Assembly: GCF_021952865.1 (NCBI RefSeq)
Contig: NZ_CP040792.1
Span: 2,604,001-2,668,000 of the forward strand
Reading direction: 5' to 3'
DNA: 64,000 nt
Source of the DNA: Clavibacter californiensis
Lineage (GTDB): Bacteria > Actinomycetota > Actinomycetes > Actinomycetales > Microbacteriaceae
The notes under the pieces are model-generated. The model was not told the DNA's origin. It saw only the letters and a program-made list of their open reading frames with translations, and did not search any database. Positions 27,930 to 37,055 of this stretch are shown in pieces. Within the stretch, counting starts at the first letter, position 1. The number at the start of each line of letters is the position of its first letter. A program made the position numbers and the translations under genes.

Positions 27930-29282
27930 GTGAGCACCCCGCCCGAGACCTCCCCCATCCCGATCCCCGACGAGCGGCAGGTGCGCGGCAGCCACTTCGT
28001 CGACCTGTCGCCGCTGAAGGAGAGCCCCGCGTTCGCGCGGCTCTGGGCGGGCAACGCGATCGCGGGCATCGGCAGCCAGATGACGGTGGTGGCGATCGGG
28101 CTGCACGTGTACGAGCTGACGGGATCCACCGGCTCGGTCGCCCTCGTGGGGGTGCTGTCGCTGCTGCCGATGATCATCGCGGGGCTCTACGGCGGCATGC
28201 TCGCCGACGCGTTCGACCGGCGGAAGGTCGCGCTCATCGCGTCGTGCGTGGCGTGGGGGTCGACCATCCTGCTGGCGGCGCTCGCCTGGACGCACGCGGA
28301 GACGGTGTGGTCGCTCTACGCCCTCAGCATCCTCAACGCGGTGGCGGCCACGGTGATCGGCACGAGCCGGCAGGCGATCCTCCCCCGCATCCTCCCGCCG
28401 CACCTGCTGCCCGCGGCCAGCGCGCTCGGCGGGATCAGCCTCGGCGTCATGGTGACGGTCGGGCCGGCGCTCGCGGGCGTGCTCGTCGCGTCGGTCGGGT
28501 TCCAGTGGACCTACACGGTCGACGCGGTGCTGTTCCTCGCGGCCTTCACGGGCGTGCTCGCGCTGCCGCGGATCGCGCCCGAGGGCGAGGTGCAGCGGCC
28601 GGGGCTGGCATCGATCAGGTACGGGCTCGGGTTCCTCCGGACCGCGCCGAACATCCGCATGTCGTTCATCGTCGACATCATCGCGATGACGTTCGGGCAG
28701 CCGCGCGTGCTGTTCCCGGCCGTGGGAGCGGTCGTGCTCGGCGGCGGACCCGTGACGGTCGGGATCCTCACGGCGGCCGGCGCCGTCGGCAGCCTCGTGA
28801 GCAGCGTGCTGAGCGGATCCGTCGGCCGGGTGACGCGCCACGGCCGGGCCATCCGCTGGGCCATCGTCGCGTACGGCCTCTCCACCGCGGGCTTCGGCCT
28901 CGTGCTGCTCCTCGCGTCGACGCCGGGCGTGCTGCACGGCATCGGGTCGCGCATCGAGGACGCGAGCATCCCGGGCATCGTCGCGGCCTCGGTGCTGCTG
29001 GCGCTCACGGGCGCGGCCGACAACATCTCCTCGATCTTCCGCAACACGATGCTGCAGACCGCGGTGCCCGACAACATGCGCGGACGGCTGCAGGGCATCT
29101 TCATCGTCGTGGTGACGGGCGGGCCGCGGCTCGGCGACGCGTACATCGGCATCGTCACGCTGTTCGCGTACCTGTGGGTGCCGTCGCTCGTGGGCGGGCT
29201 GCTGATCGCGGTGGTGGTGTGGATCCTGATCCGCGCGCTGCCGTCGTTCGAGCACTACGACTCCCGGAACCCGACGCCGTGA
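27930..29282 (+). CDS. MFS transporter (enterobactin-exporter-like)
   Basis: 450-residue permease with about 12 hydrophobic segments from residue 40 onward. The MFS loop 2-3 motif appears as GGMLADAFDRRKV. The shape (central gap, GSRIEDASIPG insert, NTMLQTAVPDNMRGRLQGI) is that of the EntS/MFS-3 family of exporters. GTG start at 27930; an earlier in-frame ATG at 27879 overlaps the probable -10 TAGCGT. The stop overlaps the GTG of a secreted nuclease gene (GTGA). Confidence 0.87.
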   Translation: MSTPPETSPIPIPDERQVRGSHFVDLSPLKESPAFARLWAGNAIAGIGSQMTVVAIGLHVYELTGSTGSVALVGVLSLLPMIIAGLYGGMLADAFDRRKVALIASCVAWGSTILLAALAWTHAETVWSLYALSILNAVAATVIGTSRQAILPRILPPHLLPAASALGGISLGVMVTVGPALAGVLVASVGFQWTYTVDAVLFLAAFTGVLALPRIAPEGEVQRPGLASIRYGLGFLRTAPNIRMSFIVDIIAMTFGQPRVLFPAVGAVVLGGGPVTVGILTAAGAVGSLVSSVLSGSVGRVTRHGRAIRWAIVAYGLSTAGFGLVLLLASTPGVLHGIGSRIEDASIPGIVAASVLLALTGAADNISSIFRNTMLQTAVPDNMRGRLQGIFIVVVTGGPRLGDAYIGIVTLFAYLWVPSLVGGLLIAVVVWILIRALPSFEHYDSRNPTP

Positions 29283-30040
29283 CGCGGCGCAGACGGCGGC
29301 GGACGCCCGTGCTCGTGACGCTGGCCGCGCTCGTGCTCGTGCTCGTGGCGGCGCTCGTGCAGTGGCGCGGGGACCCGGGCGTCGGATCGGGCCCGGCCGG
29401 TGGCGGGACGTCGGGGCTCGGTGCGGAGCCGGGGTCCACCGGATCGGCGCGCCTCGCCCTCGACGGGCTCGAGGTGCGGGCCGCGGATCGCGTCGACGGC
29501 TACGACCGCGAGTCGTTCGCCTGGCGCACGGACGTCGACCGCAACGGCTGCGACACGCGCAACGACGTGCTGCGGCGCGACCTGGCCGGCGCGGAGATCC
29601 GCGGCGGGACGCGCGGCTGCGTCGTGCAGGCGGGCGTGCTGGAGGACCCGTACTCGGGGGCGCGGGTGTCGTTCGACCGGTCGCGCGATCCGGAGGCGGT
29701 GCAGATCGACCACGTCGTGTCGCTGTCGGACGCGTGGTCGTCCGGCGCCTGGCGCTGGGATGCCGACTACCGCGCGGCCTTCGCGAACGATCCGCTGGAG
29801 CTGGTCGCCGCGTCCGCCGCGGAGAACAACGCCAAGTCCGACGCGACGGCCGACGCGTGGCTGCCCGACGACCCGGCCGACGCGTGCGCGCTCGTGGTGC
29901 GGCAGGTGTCGATCAAGGTGCGCACCGAGCTCAGCGTGACGCGGGCCGAGCACGACGCGATGGCGCGCGTGCTCGACGGGTGCGGCGACGTGACGCTCCT
30001 CAGCTCCGACGACGTGGGCTGGCCGGCGCCGGTGCGCTGA
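29279..30040 (+). CDS. Secreted HNH endonuclease (DUF1524/GmrSD-C-like)
   Basis: 253 residues: a basic start and one N-terminal hydrophobic segment (about 9-27, signal or anchor), a Gly/Ser linker and a nuclease domain with the pattern DHVVSLSDAWSSG, then ELVAASAAENNAKSD, which supplies the His and Asn residues of an HNH centre. Four or more cysteines fit an extracellular, disulfide-bonded enzyme. Its GTG overlaps the stop of the MFS gene, so the two are coupled. It is a common secreted type in actinobacteria, probably for scavenging nucleic acids. Confidence 0.85.
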   Translation: MTRRRRRRTPVLVTLAALVLVLVAALVQWRGDPGVGSGPAGGGTSGLGAEPGSTGSARLALDGLEVRAADRVDGYDRESFAWRTDVDRNGCDTRNDVLRRDLAGAEIRGGTRGCVVQAGVLEDPYSGARVSFDRSRDPEAVQIDHVVSLSDAWSSGAWRWDADYRAAFANDPLELVAASAAENNAKSDATADAWLPDDPADACALVVRQVSIKVRTELSVTRAEHDAMARVLDGCGDVTLLSSDDVGWPAPVR

Positions 30041-30220
30041 CGCCACGCGCACAGGGAGCGGTCACCTGACTGGCCCCAACCGATCTCCCGCCCGGTCCGA
30101 AGACACTGCAATGCTCCGGACCACCAGAGACGCGATGCACGACGGGTCCGGATGTCATGGGGAGAGCGGTCGCACGGACGGCGCACGGAGAGGGGTCTCG
30201 GCGCCGGGACCACGACCGCA

Positions 30221-30246
30221 GGGCCGGCCCGTCATCGGGTCGGCCC
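30221..30246. terminator. Hairpin between convergent genes
   Basis: 11-bp stem GGGCCGGCCCG with one G-T mismatch and a TCAT loop, in the 242-base gap between the convergent nuclease and DASS genes. The rest of the gap is empty of recognisable features. Confidence 0.55.
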
Positions 30247-30282
30247 ATCTCCCTGCCCTCGGGCGGTCGCGCTGACGCTGCG

Positions 30283-31866
30283 TCAGGCCAGGAGACCGAG
30301 CACGCCCATCCACGCGGTGCCGACGACGCCCCAGATCACGATGAGCACCACGGCCATCACGAAGCCGACGCGGAACCACTCCTTAGTCGTGACGTAGCCG
30401 GATCCGAAGACCACGCCCGACGGCCCCGACGCGTAGTGCGAGATGCCGCCGAAGAGGTTGCCGATGAAGCCGAGCACGAGCGCGGCGAACAGCGGCGGCG
30501 TGCCCGTCGCGACCGCGGCGCCGAGGAAGACCGCGTACATCGCGACGATGTGGGCCGTGTTCGACGCGAACAGGTAGTGCGAGAGGAAGTACACGAGCGC
30601 GAGCACCGCGAAGGCCCACGGCCAGGGCAGGCCGCCGACGGATCCGGAGACGGCGCCGCCCACGAGGTCGATGACGCCGAGCGCGTCGAGCTGGTCGGCC
30701 ATGCCGACGAGCACCGCGAAGAAGATGAGCGTCGACCAGGCGGAGGCGTTCGCGGCGAGGTGCGACCACGTGAGGACGCCCGTCACGAGCAGCACCGCGA
30801 TGCCGCCGAACGCGGCGGCGGTCGCGGGGATGCCGAGCAGCGATCCGCCGCACCAGAGCACGAGCAGCAGCACGAAGGTCGCGGCCATGATCCGCTCGTG
30901 ACCCGACAGCGGGCCGAGCCCGCGCAGCTCCTCGAGCGCGTGGGCGGGGGCCTCGGGCGTGCGGGTGAGGGTCGGCGGGTACACGCGCGACATCGCCCAC
31001 GGGACGACGACCAGGCTGACCAGGCCGGGCACGAGCGCGGCGAGCGCCCAGCCGCCCCAGGTGACCTCGATGCCGATGTCGGCTGCGGCCTTCTGCGCGA
31101 CCGGGTTCCCGGCCATGGCCGTGACGAACATGGCGGAGGTGACGGTGTTGACCTGCACGCTCGTGAGCGCGAGGTAGGAGCCGAGGCGGCGGCGCGACGC
31201 GTCGGAGTCGGGGGTGGATCCCTGCACCCGGCTGAGCGACGCGACGATCGGGTAGACGACGCCGCCCGCCCGCGCGGTGTTCGACGGCGTCGCGGGAGCG
31301 AGCACCAGGTCGGTGAGCGCCATGCCGTAGGCGAGGCCGAGGCTGGATCCGCCGAGGCGCGACACGAACGCGAGCGCGATGCGGCGGCCGAGGCCCGTGA
31401 CGAGGAAGCCGTCCGCGATGAAGAACGACGCGACGATGAGCCAGATGGTGGGGTTCGCGAAGCCGACGAGCGCCTCGCCGTCCGTGGTCATGGTGCCCGT
31501 GAGCATGGCGACCGCGAGGCCGGTGAGCGCCACGGGCGCGGTCGGCAGCGGCTGGAGGATCAGGGCGAGGACGGTGCCGACGAAGATGCCGGCCATGTGC
31601 ATGCCGCGGGGGTCGACCCCGGCGGGCGGCGGGACGAGCGCGATGCCGACCGCGACGACCACGATGACGACGACCTGGACGGCGCGCGCGCGGCGGGCAC
31701 TGCGGGCGGCGGCCGCGGCGTCTGCGGCATCCTCATCGGGGGCGGCGACGAACGCGACCCCGTCAGGCGCCGGATCCGCCTCGTCCCGCTCCGCTCCCCC
31801 GGGCGCGGGATCCGTCCCGGTGCCGGATGCGGACGAGGGGCTGGGGGATGCGGGAGGAGGGGTCAT
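30283..31866 (-). CDS. DASS-family sodium/anion symporter
   Basis: 527-residue SLC13-type dicarboxylate/tricarboxylate carrier with about 12 hydrophobic segments. Family motifs include LAPATPSNTARAGGVVYPI (about residue 195) and SNTAHIVAMY (about 425); both contain the SNT ion-site signature. CitT/TtdT-like members exchange citrate, tartrate or succinate; the substrate here is open. The first 60 residues are Pro/Ala/Asp-rich and probably disordered. ATG at 31866; GTG at 31905 is an alternative with a weak TATGAA nearby. Confidence 0.9.
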   Translation of the reverse strand: MTPPPASPSPSSASGTGTDPAPGGAERDEADPAPDGVAFVAAPDEDAADAAAAARSARRARAVQVVVIVVVAVGIALVPPPAGVDPRGMHMAGIFVGTVLALILQPLPTAPVALTGLAVAMLTGTMTTDGEALVGFANPTIWLIVASFFIADGFLVTGLGRRIALAFVSRLGGSSLGLAYGMALTDLVLAPATPSNTARAGGVVYPIVASLSRVQGSTPDSDASRRRLGSYLALTSVQVNTVTSAMFVTAMAGNPVAQKAAADIGIEVTWGGWALAALVPGLVSLVVVPWAMSRVYPPTLTRTPEAPAHALEELRGLGPLSGHERIMAATFVLLLVLWCGGSLLGIPATAAAFGGIAVLLVTGVLTWSHLAANASAWSTLIFFAVLVGMADQLDALGVIDLVGGAVSGSVGGLPWPWAFAVLALVYFLSHYLFASNTAHIVAMYAVFLGAAVATGTPPLFAALVLGFIGNLFGGISHYASGPSGVVFGSGYVTTKEWFRVGFVMAVVLIVIWGVVGTAWMGVLGLLA

Positions 31867-31937
31867 GACCGGCCCATCCTCCGCGCGTGCGGAGCCGCGT
31901 GCCACTTGTCTTCATAGTGTTCACGCGAGCCCCGCGC

Positions 31938-31967
31938 GCGGGCCCGGGACGCGTCGGGCGGGCCCGC
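31938..31967 (-). terminator. Hairpin after helD
   Basis: Perfect 9-bp stem GCGGGCCCG with a 12-base loop, just after the helD stop and before the DASS gene on the same strand. No T tract. Confidence 0.5.
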
Positions 31968-31970
31968 GGA

Positions 31971-34253
31971 TCAGGCGGTGAAGCCCGTCGACGTGACGAT
32001 GTGCAGGCGCTGCGTGGGCCGGGTCATCGCGACGTAGAGGCCGGCGGCGCCGCGCGAGGTGTGGGCGAGGATCTCGTCGGGCTCCGCGATGACGACGACG
32101 TCGAACTCCAGGCCCTTCGCCTCCTGGGATCCGAGCACCGCGATGGGCCGGCCGAGGCCGCCTACGCCGATGCCGACCGCGGATCCGAACCGCTCAGCGA
32201 GCGCGCGGTGCAGCTCCTCGACGCGGTCGTCGCGCGCGATGACCGCGAGCGTGCCCTGGTCGCCGCCCTCGCGCTCCTCGTCCACCACGTCGACCACGGC
32301 GGAGACGACCTCGTCGGCGTCCACCTCGACCGTGTCGATGGGGTGGTCGCCCTCCCGGACGGCGCGCGAGCGGGTGACCGGGAGGCCGTGCGCGATGGCC
32401 ATGCGCTCGGCGGCCTCGGCGATCCGGGCGGGCGTGCGGTAGTTGACGGTGAGCTCCTCGAGGCGCCACTCGCGGCCGAGCACCGGCCCGAGCGCGTCCT
32501 GCCAGCTGGTGACGCCGACGGCGGAGCTGGCCTGCGCGACGTCGCCCACGATCGTGAACGAGCGCAGCGGGCAGCGACGGAGGAGCACGCGCCACTGCAT
32601 GGGGCTGAGCTCCTGCGCCTCGTCGACCACGATGTGGCCGTAGGTCCAGGTGCGGTCGGATGCGGCGCGCTCCGCGGTCGTGCGGCGCGCGGCCTGCTCG
32701 GCGAAGCCCTCGGCGAGGCGCTCGGCCGTGACCATGCCGCCGACGCCCATGTTCTCGATGGCCTGTTCGGCGTTCTCGATGTCGCGGAGGCGCTGCTGCT
32801 CGCGCTCGCGGGCGCTCGCGTCGGCCTGCGCGCTGAACTCGCCGAGGAGCTCGGCCGCCTCGTCGAGCAGCGGCACGTCGGCGATCGTGAACGGCGCGTC
32901 GCGGTCGCGGCGGAGGAGCGCGCGCCGCTCCGGGCTCCAGCGCGGGGTGAGCGAGGCGAGCCAGTTCGGGCGCGCGTAGAGGTCCTGGATCAGCTTCTCG
33001 GGGGTGAGCGGCAGCCACGCGGTGTTGAGCGCGACCTTCACGTCGTACGAGGTGCGGAGGTCCTCGCGGAGCATGGCGAGGTCGCTGTCGTCGAGGGCGC
33101 TGCCGTTGCGGCGCATCTGCGACGCGAGGACCTGGGCGAGGGATCCGAGGGCCGCCTTGTTGAAGACCACGCGGGCCTCGTTGTGCGGCTTCCGGCTGTC
33201 CTGCGCGCGGCGGAGCGCGTTCGCCACGAGCGACGGCTCGAGCACGATGCGCTCTCCGTTGACGTCGAGGGGCACGGCCTCGGTCGGGACGACCTGGCGC
33301 GAGCGCACGGCGCGCTGGAGGAGGCCGGCCATCTCGGCGGATCCCTTGACGGCTGCGACCTCCGGCGCGTCCTCGCCCGCGGCGTCGATGCCCGGGTAGA
33401 GCTGGCCGACGCTCGCGAGCACGACGCCCGTCTCGCCGAGCGACGGCAGCACGGCCTCGATGTACTGGAGGAAGGACCGGCTGGGACCCACGACGAGCAC
33501 GCCCGAGGACGCGAGCCGGTCGCGGTGCGAGTAGAGGAGGTACGCCGCGCGGTGCAGCGCGACCGCGGTCTTGCCGGTGCCGGGCCCTCCCTGCACGACG
33601 AGCACGCCGCGGAGGTCGGCGCGGATGATGCGGTCCTGCTCGGCCTGGATGGTGGCGACGATGTCGTTCATCCGGCCGGTGCGGCCCGCGGCGAGCGCGG
33701 CGAGCAGCGCGCCCTCGCCCTGGAGGCTGGTGCGGCCCTCGTCGAGGAGCGTCGGGTCGAACACCTCGTCCTCGACGTGCACGACCTCGCGGCCGTGCGT
33801 CGTGAGGTGGCGGCGGGCGCGGGCGCCGAGCGGGGTCGCGGCGGTGGCCTGGTAGAACGCGCTCGCCTGGGGCACGCGCCAGTCGAGGAGCAGCGGCTGG
33901 AGGTCGTCGTCGCGGAGGCCGATGCGGCCGATGTACCTGTAGACGGGATCCCCGTCGCCGACGACCCGCGCGGGCGCACCGTCGCGGGGCTCGTCCTCCG
34001 GCAGGTGGCCGTCCTCGAACTCGAGGCGGCCGAAGACGAGGCGCTCGTCGACCTCGCGGAGCGCCTGCAGGCGGTCCTCGTAGATGCGGGCGAACGCGTC
34101 GCGCTCGGAGCGGTTCTGGTGCGTCCCGCCGGTGGGGCTGTCCCGCACCGCCGTCAGCTGATCCCGGGTCTCCGCGCGCACCGCGTCGAGTCGCCCGTAG
34201 AGGCGGGTGACGTACGCCCGCTCGCGCTCCAGCTCCGTACCGGTCACCTGCAC
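31971..34253 (-). CDS. HelD-like RNA-polymerase-associated ATPase
   Basis: 760-residue superfamily I helicase-like protein. An N-terminal coiled-coil arm (about 1-90) precedes the first ATPase lobe with Walker A GGPGTGKTAVALHR near residue 221. Later motifs include VVDEAQELSPMQWR, VGDVAQA, the TVNYRTPARI motif and YVAMTRPTQRLHI. HelD removes RNA polymerase from stalled complexes, and actinobacterial HelD can protect against rifamycins. Two GTG starts two codons apart (34253 and 34247) are possible; the second is better spaced from AAGGGG. Confidence 0.9.
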   Translation of the reverse strand: MQVTGTELERERAYVTRLYGRLDAVRAETRDQLTAVRDSPTGGTHQNRSERDAFARIYEDRLQALREVDERLVFGRLEFEDGHLPEDEPRDGAPARVVGDGDPVYRYIGRIGLRDDDLQPLLLDWRVPQASAFYQATAATPLGARARRHLTTHGREVVHVEDEVFDPTLLDEGRTSLQGEGALLAALAAGRTGRMNDIVATIQAEQDRIIRADLRGVLVVQGGPGTGKTAVALHRAAYLLYSHRDRLASSGVLVVGPSRSFLQYIEAVLPSLGETGVVLASVGQLYPGIDAAGEDAPEVAAVKGSAEMAGLLQRAVRSRQVVPTEAVPLDVNGERIVLEPSLVANALRRAQDSRKPHNEARVVFNKAALGSLAQVLASQMRRNGSALDDSDLAMLREDLRTSYDVKVALNTAWLPLTPEKLIQDLYARPNWLASLTPRWSPERRALLRRDRDAPFTIADVPLLDEAAELLGEFSAQADASAREREQQRLRDIENAEQAIENMGVGGMVTAERLAEGFAEQAARRTTAERAASDRTWTYGHIVVDEAQELSPMQWRVLLRRCPLRSFTIVGDVAQASSAVGVTSWQDALGPVLGREWRLEELTVNYRTPARIAEAAERMAIAHGLPVTRSRAVREGDHPIDTVEVDADEVVSAVVDVVDEEREGGDQGTLAVIARDDRVEELHRALAERFGSAVGIGVGGLGRPIAVLGSQEAKGLEFDVVVIAEPDEILAHTSRGAAGLYVAMTRPTQRLHIVTSTGFTA

Positions 34254-34350
34254 ACCCCTTGGAATCCGGCGTCAATCCTATCGAGCCGAGGGGGCCTCCC
34301 CTGACCGCGGGCGCCCCCGACGACGACGGCGCGCGACGGCCGACGTCGGG

Positions 34351-34839
34351 TCAGCGGCGCGTGCCGACCAGGCCCTGCGGGCCCGTGGTCGCGGGCTGCG
34401 GGCTGCGGCGTAGCGCGCGGCGGCGGGCGTTCTCGGAGCGGGCGGTGAGGATCAGGACCACCACCACGCCGACGAGGGCGCCGAGTCCGTTGTGCACGAT
34501 GTCGCGCATGTCGGAGACGCGCGTGGGGAGGAACGCCTGCGCGGTCTCGATCAGCGCCGAGAGGCCGACGCCGAGCGCGATCGCGAGCCACCAGCGCGAG
34601 CGACCGAGGAGCAGCACGAGGAACATGCCGACGGGCACGAACATCGCCACGTTCGCCGCGCCCTCGACGGCGGAGTACGTGATCCACGAGGTGCCGTCGT
34701 GCCGGTGGAGCGCGCGGAGGGCCCGGAAGAGGTAGCCGTCGATGCGGCGGTCGTAGGGCTCCGGCGACAGCGTGATCCACGCGACCAGGCCGAGGTACAG
34801 GGCCGTGACGGTTCCGAGGACGGGGTGGCGGAGCAGCAT
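34351..34839 (-). CDS. VanZ-family membrane protein
   Basis: 162 residues with about four hydrophobic segments and the VanZ pattern: an early TLSPEPYD, then NVAMFVPVGMFLVLLLG, SALIETAQAFLP and SDMRDIVHNGLGALVG. VanZ domains affect teicoplanin sensitivity or surface properties in other bacteria; the role here is unknown. The C-terminus is basic and probably cytoplasmic. ATG at 34839. Confidence 0.87.
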   Translation of the reverse strand: MLLRHPVLGTVTALYLGLVAWITLSPEPYDRRIDGYLFRALRALHRHDGTSWITYSAVEGAANVAMFVPVGMFLVLLLGRSRWWLAIALGVGLSALIETAQAFLPTRVSDMRDIVHNGLGALVGVVVVLILTARSENARRRALRRSPQPATTGPQGLVGTRR

Positions 34840-35081
34840 CCGTCCATCATCCGGGCTCGCCCCTGTGCGCCGGATCCGCCGGAGGTGCCGGTTCCGTGAC
34901 GCCCTGTTGCGGCCGACCCGTCCTCGGGGATGACCCGGTGGCACCATGTGCGTGCAGCGCATCCCGCGAAGCCTCGCGTCCCCCCGCATCCGCGGCCGGA
35001 CACCGCCTGCGATCAGTTCCCGCTCGCCGCGGGCGGTCGTGCGAGGCCGCCCGACGGCACGAGAGACCCGCGGAGGTCCCC

Positions 35082-36335
35082 ATGCTCGACAGCACCGACC
35101 GGATCCAGACGTCGCACGCCGGCAGCCTGCCGCGGACGGACGCGCTCATCGCCGCCAACGCGGCGCGCGCCGACAGCCGGAAGGCCGTGCTCGCGGGCGC
35201 TGACGCGTCGTCCGCGCCTGCCCCTGACGACGACGGCCTGGACGCCGTTCTCGCCGACGCGGTCGACGGCCTCGTCGCCCGCCAGCGCGAGGTCGGGATC
35301 ACGGTGCCCGGCGACGGCGAGTACGGCAAGGCCATGTCGAGCGCGATCGACTACGGCGCCTGGTGGTCGTACTCGTTCCAGCGGCTCAGCGGGCTCGAGC
35401 TCGTGCCGGGCGGCCCGTTCTCCTCGGAGCCCGTGCGCAGCTCGCCCGGGGACGTGAGGCTCACGACCTTCCCCGACCGCCGCGACTGGACGATCTTCGC
35501 CGACGCCTACCGGGACCCGTCGAGCGGCATCACCGTGGGCGACGCCCCCATCGAGTTCCCGAGCGCCACCGGCCCGGTCTCCTACACGGGCCACGAGGCG
35601 ATCCAGGCCGACATCGCGCACCTGAAGCACGCGCTCGACGAGAACGGGTACGAGGAGGGGTTCATCACGTCCCTCTCCCCCGGCAGCGCCTCCCGCATCG
35701 GCAACCTGCACTACGCGACCGAGGAGGAGTTCATCTGGGCGTGCGCGGACGCGATGCGCGAGGAGTACGTCGCGATCATCGACGCGGGGCTCGTGCTGCA
35801 GATCGACGACCCGTCCATCGCGGAGAACTGGGACCAGATCAACCCGGAGCCGAGCGTGGAGGACTACCTGGCGTTCACGCGCATCCGGGTGGAGGCGCTC
35901 AACCACGCGCTGCGCGGGCTGCCGCAGGAGCGGATCCGCTTCCACCTCTGCTGGGGCTCGTGGCACGGGCCGCACACGACGGACATCGAGTTCCGGCACC
36001 TCGTGCGGACGATGCTCGAGATCGACGCGGGCGCGTACTCGTTCGAGGGCGCGAACGCGCGGCACGAGCACGAGTGGCGCGTGTGGGAGGACGTGGAGCT
36101 GCCCGACGGGAAGCTCATCGTCCCGGGCGTCGTCGGGCACGCGACCAACGTGGTCGAGCACCCCGAGCTCGTGGCCGACCGGATCGAGCGCTACGCGCGG
36201 CTCGTGGGCCGGGAGCGCGTGATCGCCTCGACCGACTGCGGGCTCGGCGGGCGGATCCACCCGCAGATCGCTTGGGCGAAGCTCGAGAGCCTGGCGCAGG
36301 GCGCGGAGATCGCGACGCGGCGGCTCTGGAGCTGA
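35082..36335 (+). CDS. MetE C-terminal-domain methyltransferase (cobalamin-independent methionine-synthase-like)
   Basis: 417-residue stand-alone catalytic barrel. Zinc ligands of MetE can be placed in HLCWGSWHG (His and Cys) and STDCGLGG (the second Cys); the folate-side start is IQTSHAGSLPRTD. The N-terminal MetE half is missing, as in the B. subtilis YxjG/YxjH group, which take methyl groups from alternative donors. The donor here is unknown. RBS CGGAGG before the ATG. The 242-base gap upstream (34840-35081) has GGTGCC and GGCACC segments that could pair, but no known riboswitch matches. Confidence 0.88.
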   Translation: MLDSTDRIQTSHAGSLPRTDALIAANAARADSRKAVLAGADASSAPAPDDDGLDAVLADAVDGLVARQREVGITVPGDGEYGKAMSSAIDYGAWWSYSFQRLSGLELVPGGPFSSEPVRSSPGDVRLTTFPDRRDWTIFADAYRDPSSGITVGDAPIEFPSATGPVSYTGHEAIQADIAHLKHALDENGYEEGFITSLSPGSASRIGNLHYATEEEFIWACADAMREEYVAIIDAGLVLQIDDPSIAENWDQINPEPSVEDYLAFTRIRVEALNHALRGLPQERIRFHLCWGSWHGPHTTDIEFRHLVRTMLEIDAGAYSFEGANARHEHEWRVWEDVELPDGKLIVPGVVGHATNVVEHPELVADRIERYARLVGRERVIASTDCGLGGRIHPQIAWAKLESLAQGAEIATRRLWS

Positions 36336-36360
36336 CGGGCGCGCGGGTCGCTCTCGCGAC

Positions 36361-36391
36361 GAGGGCCGGACGCGTGATGCGTCCGGCCCTC
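36361..36391. terminator. Bidirectional terminator
   Basis: Perfect 13-bp stem GAGGGCCGGACGC with a 5-base loop between the convergent MetE-like and apt genes. Confidence 0.75.
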
Positions 36392-36408
36392 CGTCGTCGT
36401 GCCCGGTG

Positions 36409-36936
36409 TCAGAGCGAGAGGATCGCGTGCACGTCGTGGCCGGCCAGACGCGCGCGGCCGCCGAGGTCCGCCAGCTCCAGCACGACGCCGATGCAGGCGA
36501 CCTCGTAGCCGGCGCGCTCGAGCAGGCGCGCAGCCGCCTCGAGGGTGCCGCCGGTCGCGAGCACGTCGTCGAGGAGCAGCACGCGGGATCCGGGCGCCAG
36601 CTGTCCGGGGTGCAGCTCGATGGCCGCCTCGCCGTACTCGAGCGCGTAGGTCTCGCGGAGCACCTCGCCGGGCAGCTTGCCGGCCTTGCGCACCGCGAGG
36701 GTGCCGACGCCGGACGCGTAGGCGGCGGCCGCCGCGAGCAGGAAGCCGCGCGCCTCGACGCCCGCGACGGCGTCGACGGGTCCGACGGCCGCCACGAGGT
36801 CGTCGACCACGGCGCGCAGGGCCGGGCCGTCGGCGAGCACCGGGGTGAGGTCGCGGAACAGGATCCCCGGCTGCGGGAAGTCGGGGACGGTGAGGAGCAG
36901 GGACTGGACGATCTCGGAGACGCGGGTGTCGGGCAC
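36409..36936 (-). CDS. apt: Adenine phosphoribosyltransferase
   Basis: Purine salvage: adenine plus PRPP gives AMP. 175 residues with the PRPP motif VLLLDDVLATGGT (about residues 125-137), the APRT segment ILFRDLTPVL near the start and GVEARGFLLA. The GTG start at 36936 lies 6 bases after TACCGT, a leaderless layout; the longer reading to 37020 crosses that promoter. Confidence 0.95.
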   Translation of the reverse strand: MPDTRVSEIVQSLLLTVPDFPQPGILFRDLTPVLADGPALRAVVDDLVAAVGPVDAVAGVEARGFLLAAAAAYASGVGTLAVRKAGKLPGEVLRETYALEYGEAAIELHPGQLAPGSRVLLLDDVLATGGTLEAAARLLERAGYEVACIGVVLELADLGGRARLAGHDVHAILSL

Positions 36937-36942
36937 CCGACA

Positions 36943-36948
36943 ACGGTA
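36943..36948 (-). promoter_or_regulatory. -10 element, apt
   Basis: TACCGT, 6 bases before the GTG at 36936; leaderless layout. Confidence 0.6.
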
Positions 36949-37055
36949 GTCGGTGGCCGGGCGGCGGTCGTCCGTCAGGCGGATGTGGTGGGCTGGGCGC
37001 TCCCCCGGTGACCGCACCACGCGACCTCACCACCACCCGACCCCAGGAGCACCTG

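Noticed and set aside
34861-35081. SAM, SAM-IV or cobalamin riboswitch before the MetE-like gene
   Set aside because: The conserved core sequences of these classes are not present.
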